The notes under the pieces were generated by a model. That model was not told the DNA's origin and searched no databases. It saw nothing but the letters and a program-made list of their open reading frames with translations. The position numbers and the translations under genes are program-made. Positions 60,758 through 64,000 of a stretch of DNA of 64,000 bases are shown here, in pieces. How positions within the stretch are numbered: position 1 is the first letter of the stretch; each line of letters starts with the position of its first letter. The DNA is from Nicotiana tabacum (taxonomy: Eukaryota; Streptophyta; Magnoliopsida; Solanales; Solanaceae), in assembly GCF_000715075.1 (NCBI RefSeq), contig NC_134095.1, forward strand, positions 64,671,990-64,735,989, in the 5' to 3' direction.

Positions 60758-60999
60758 TTCAACCTTTGTGAGGGATGTCAGTACAAAGACTCCTACCCTT
60801 GATTCAATTCCGGTGGTGAGAGATTTTCTGGATGTATTTCCTGCAGAGCTGCTAGGCATGCCGTCAGACAGAAATATTGATTTCAGTATTGATTTGGTGC
60901 CGAGCACTCAACCCATTTCTATTCCATCGTATCATATGGCACCGACAGAGCTAAAGGAATTGAAGGAGCAGCTTCAAGAACTCCTTGATAAGGGGTTTA

Positions 61000-62046
61000 G
61001 GCCTCATTTTTTTTTAAGATTAAGACGTCTGAATCTGAATACACATCTTAATATCAAGATGTGTATTAAGATTAAGACATCTGAATCTGAATATATTAAG
61101 ATGTGTGTTAAGATCTGAATAGAAATAATTAAGACTGTTTGATTTTTAACATTTGAATATATAAAATTTATCTTTATTTGAAAATTAATAAACATAAAAT
61201 TCAAATGAACTAACTAATCTAATATTCTATCAATAAAATATATAATTTTTTAACATATGATAATTCTTGGTAGGGATGGCTAATGGGTGAATGTCGACTA
61301 GAGGCGGTGGTTGGTGGTAGTTTTGGTTGATGATGGTCGTTCATGCTAGTAGCTAGGACTGATTGGTAGTGGTGGCGATTATGATTGAGGATGGTGGTGG
61401 TGTGGTTGGCGATAGTTAATAATGGCGGGTGATGGTAGTAGTTATGACTGAGGAAGATGGTGGGTTGGTGGTGGTAGGTTGTAATGATGGGCAGTGTCGG
61501 TCGTGGTTGTTGATAGTGATGGGGTGGTCAGTTGTGGTAGTTGAGGTGGATGAGTATTGATTGTAGGGGAGAATGATGGTGGTCAGAGTGGTGGGGATTG
61601 TGGGTGGTGATGGTCGATAATAGTGGCGGCTATGATTGAGGATGATAGTGGCATGGTGGCGGGGATAGTGGGTGGTGATGGTCGATAATGGTGGTGACTA
61701 TGATTCTATGATTGAGGATGATGGTGGTGTGGTGGAGGTGGTGGTGATGGTGGTGGTGTTAGTTGAGTATGGTAGTGGTAGCGGCATGGTGGTAGTTGAT
61801 AGTGATAGGCGGTGATGGTAGTTAATAATAAATATATGATAGCATCTTAATGAAATTAAGTCTCTATTATAGATCTTAATCATACAGACCTATTCAGACC
61901 CATTAAGTGGGTGTGAAGTAAAAAAAATACACTTAATGATTAAGATCTGAATAATTAAAATTCAGACTTTAAAAATAAACGCACTTAATATTTGAGATCT
62001 GAATGATTAAGATTCAGACCTCCATTAAATGCAAATAAATGAGGCC
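61000..62046. mobile_element. 1047-bp PIF/Harbinger-type MITE in reverse transcriptase
   Basis: TIRs GGCCTCATTT and AAATGAGGCC, both flanked by TTA (60997-60999 and 62047-62049). Removing the element and one TTA restores the pol reading (GGGGTTTATTCGG) at the exact point. Both subterminal regions carry TCTGAAT/ATTCAGA-type repeats. There is no transposase. Confidence 0.94.
61270..61830 (+). repeat. Irregular GGTGGTGATGG-rich repeat inside the MITE
   Basis: About 560 bp of irregular GATGGTGGTG, GTGGTTGGTGG and GGCGATGATAG words, G-rich and T-rich on + with very little C. Repeated words such as GATGGTCGATAATRGTGG suggest tandem growth. Confidence 0.85.
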
Positions 62047-63177
62047 TTATTCGGCCTAGTGTGTCGCCTTGGGGTGCGCCTATTCTATTTGTAAAGAAGA
62101 ATGATGGAACGATGAGGATGTGCATTGATTACAGGCAGTTGAATAAAGTCACAATCAAGAACAATTATCCTTTGCCTCGTATTGATGATTTATTTGACCA
62201 GCTTCAGGGAGCAAGAGTGTTCTCCAAGATTGATCTCATGTCAGGGTATCACTAGTTGAAGATTAGGGACTCAGACATTCTTAAGACAGCTTTTAGGACC
62301 CGATATGGTCATTATGAGTTCCTTGTGATGTCTTTTGGGCTGACCAATGTCCCAGTAACGTTCATGCATTGATGAACAGTGTGTTTCGGCCTTATGTCGA
62401 CTCGTTTGTTATTATATTCATTGATGATATTCTGGTGTACTCGCATATTCAAGAGGATCATACTGAGCATTTGAGAGTTGTGTTGCAGCAGTTGAGGGAG
62501 GAGAAACTTTATGCAAAGTTCTCCAAGTGTGAGCTTTGGCTTAGTTCAGTGGCATTCTTAGGGCACGTGGTGTCCAGTGAGGGTATTTAGGTTGATTCGA
62601 AGAAGATAGAGGTGGTTCAGACTTGGCCCAGACCGTCCTCAGCCACAGAGATTCGTAGCTTTCTTGGTTTAGCAGGTTATTACCGTCGGTTCGTTTAGGG
62701 ATTTTTATCTATTGCATCACCATTGACCAAATTAACTCAAAAGGGTGCTCCTTTTAGGTGGTCAGATAAGTGTGAGGCGAGCTTTCAGAAGCTCAAGACT
62801 GCCCTGACCACAGCTTTAGTGTTAGTTTTGCCAACAGCTTCAGGTTTTTATACGGTATATTGTGATACTTCTCGGATTGGCATTAGGTGTGTGTTGATCC
62901 AGGAGGGTAGAGTGATTGTTTATGCTTGTCGTTAGTTGAAGCCCCATGAGAAGAACTACCCTATTCATGATTTGGAGTTGGCTGCCATTGTTCACGCATT
63001 GAAGATTTAGAGGCATTATCTCTATGGTGTGTCTTGTGAGGTGTTTACTGATCATCGTAGCTTCCAACACTTGTTCAAGTAGAAGGATCTCAATTTGAGG
63101 CAGTGAAGATGGTTGGAGATGCTAAAGGACTATGATATTACTATTTTGTACCATTCGGGAAAGGCCAATGTAGTGTT

Positions 63178-63211
63178 GCATTTACCATCGTAGCCTCCAA
63201 CACTTGTTCAA
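63178..63211 (+). repeat. Displaced copy of a nearby pol segment
   Basis: CCATCGTAGCCTCCAACACT and the following TTGTTCAAGCAG repeat 63052-63080 (one or two changes) and replace the expected sequence between GCCAATGTRGTG and GTTGGGGAG. Confidence 0.85.
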
Positions 63212-64000
63212 GCAGTCTTGCATTTATTCCTGTTGGGGAGAGACCTCGTGTAGTTGATGTTCAGGCCTTGGCCAATCAGTTTGTGAGGTTGGATATTTCA
63301 GAGCCCAGACAGATCCTAGCTTATGTGGTTTCTCGATCTTCCTTGTTTGATTGTATTAGAGAGCGCCAGTATGATGATCCTCATTTGCTTGTCCTCAAGG
63401 ACAGAGTTCAGCACGGCGATGCCAGATATGTGTGCCCAATGTAGATGGGCTTCGAGAGTTAATTCTAGAGGAGGCCCATAGCTCGCGGTATTCCATCTAT
63501 TTGGGTGCCGCGAAGATGCAATAGGAATTTAGACAGCACTATTTGTTGAGGGGAATGAAGAAAGATATAGTGGGGTTTGTGGTTCAGTGCCTCAATTGTC
63601 AGCAGGTGAAATATGAGCACCAGAGACCGGGTGGCTTGCTTCAGCAGATGGATATTCCAGAGTGGAAGTGGAAGCGGATTACCATGGACTTCGTAGTTGG
63701 ACTCCCACAGACTTTGAGTAAGTTTGATGCTATTTGGGTGATTATGGATCAGTTGACCAAGTCCGCGCACTTCATTCTTGTGAGTACTACCTATTCTTCA
63801 GAGCGGCTAGCCGAGATTTATATCCGAGAGATTGTTCGCCTGCATTGTGTCCTAGTTTCCATCATTTCAGATAGAGGTTCAGTTCGCATCACAATTTTAA
63901 AGGGTCGTGCAGCGAGAGTTGGGTACTCAAGTTGAGTTGAGAACAACTTTTCACCCTCAGACGAAAGAACAATCTGAGTGCACTATTCAAATATTGGAGG

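Larger units (their letters stand above)
60350..64000 (+). pseudogene. pol: Chromovirus pol, degenerate and MITE-interrupted
   Basis: The protease (FDLGSTFSYVSS, then VDLLLLSMVDFDLILGMD) runs from about 60370 to 60600. Reverse transcriptase starts near 60880, is split by a MITE at 61000-62046 and continues ([17 protein letters not shown], then FIDDILVYS near 62420) to RNase H (about 62720-63070) and integrase (about 63420 onward, QCLNCQ near 63590), running off the window. Many TAG stops (62254, 62589, 62697, 62934, 63009, 63079), single-base losses near 62369 and a scar at 63178-63211 break it. It is the same family as 1184-4470, and where that copy has TAG this copy often keeps CAG, and the reverse. 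Confidence 0.92.

Overview
This is a plant nuclear window, almost certainly from a Solanaceae species and most plausibly Nicotiana. The evidence is GT-AG introns in large genes, chromovirus and Tat/Ogre-type LTR retrotransposons, RTE-type LINEs with TTG-repeat tails, tRNA-derived SINEs, a Helitron and TTA-flanked MITEs. The family is an inference from element style; no species marker was tested.

Layout. Positions 1-23,680 are a nest of retroelements: a truncated LTR (1-1151); a stop-ridden Ty3/gypsy chromovirus pol with its 3' LTR (1184-7291), inserted in a minus-strand RTE LINE (7292-8300); and a minus-strand chromovirus LTR split by a 13.4-kb pol-less Tat/Ogre-like element (9203-22626). The Tat-like element carries a gag remnant, several tandem-repeat blocks and a nested solo LTR (17683-19871). 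A Helitron-like element follows (23927-25136).

The gene island spans about 26.9-54.6 kb. It holds a 12-coding-exon FAB1D-type phosphatidylinositol-3-phosphate 5-kinase on + (29833-38204); a convergent three-exon GT47 exostosin-family glycosyltransferase on - (40291-44891); a 2.26-kb foldback element with about 1-kb arms (45305-47560); and a small conserved unknown protein on - (47996-48295) whose transcript may start near 54.5 kb behind a long 5' leader intron. Introns and spacers carry a LINE and a SINE with 13-bp target duplications, a LINE tail only about 34 bp long, and MITEs.

Positions 55,485-64,000 begin with a PIF/Harbinger transposase scrap cut by a second chromovirus: 5' LTR 55599-58580, initiator-Met PBS, broken gag, then broken pol running off the window. 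A 1047-bp MITE with a TTA duplication sits inside its reverse transcriptase.

The three host genes do not form a pathway. FAB1-type kinases act on endosomal/vacuolar membranes and GT47 enzymes in the Golgi on cell-wall polysaccharide. As I recall, the Arabidopsis counterparts (At1g34260 and At1g34270) are also adjacent, so the pair may be old microsynteny. The most unusual structures are the position-conserved palindromic GC arrays found in every chromovirus-type LTR here, the long foldback element, the tandem arrays in the Tat-like 3' region, and the foldback template-switch scars in the two pol copies.
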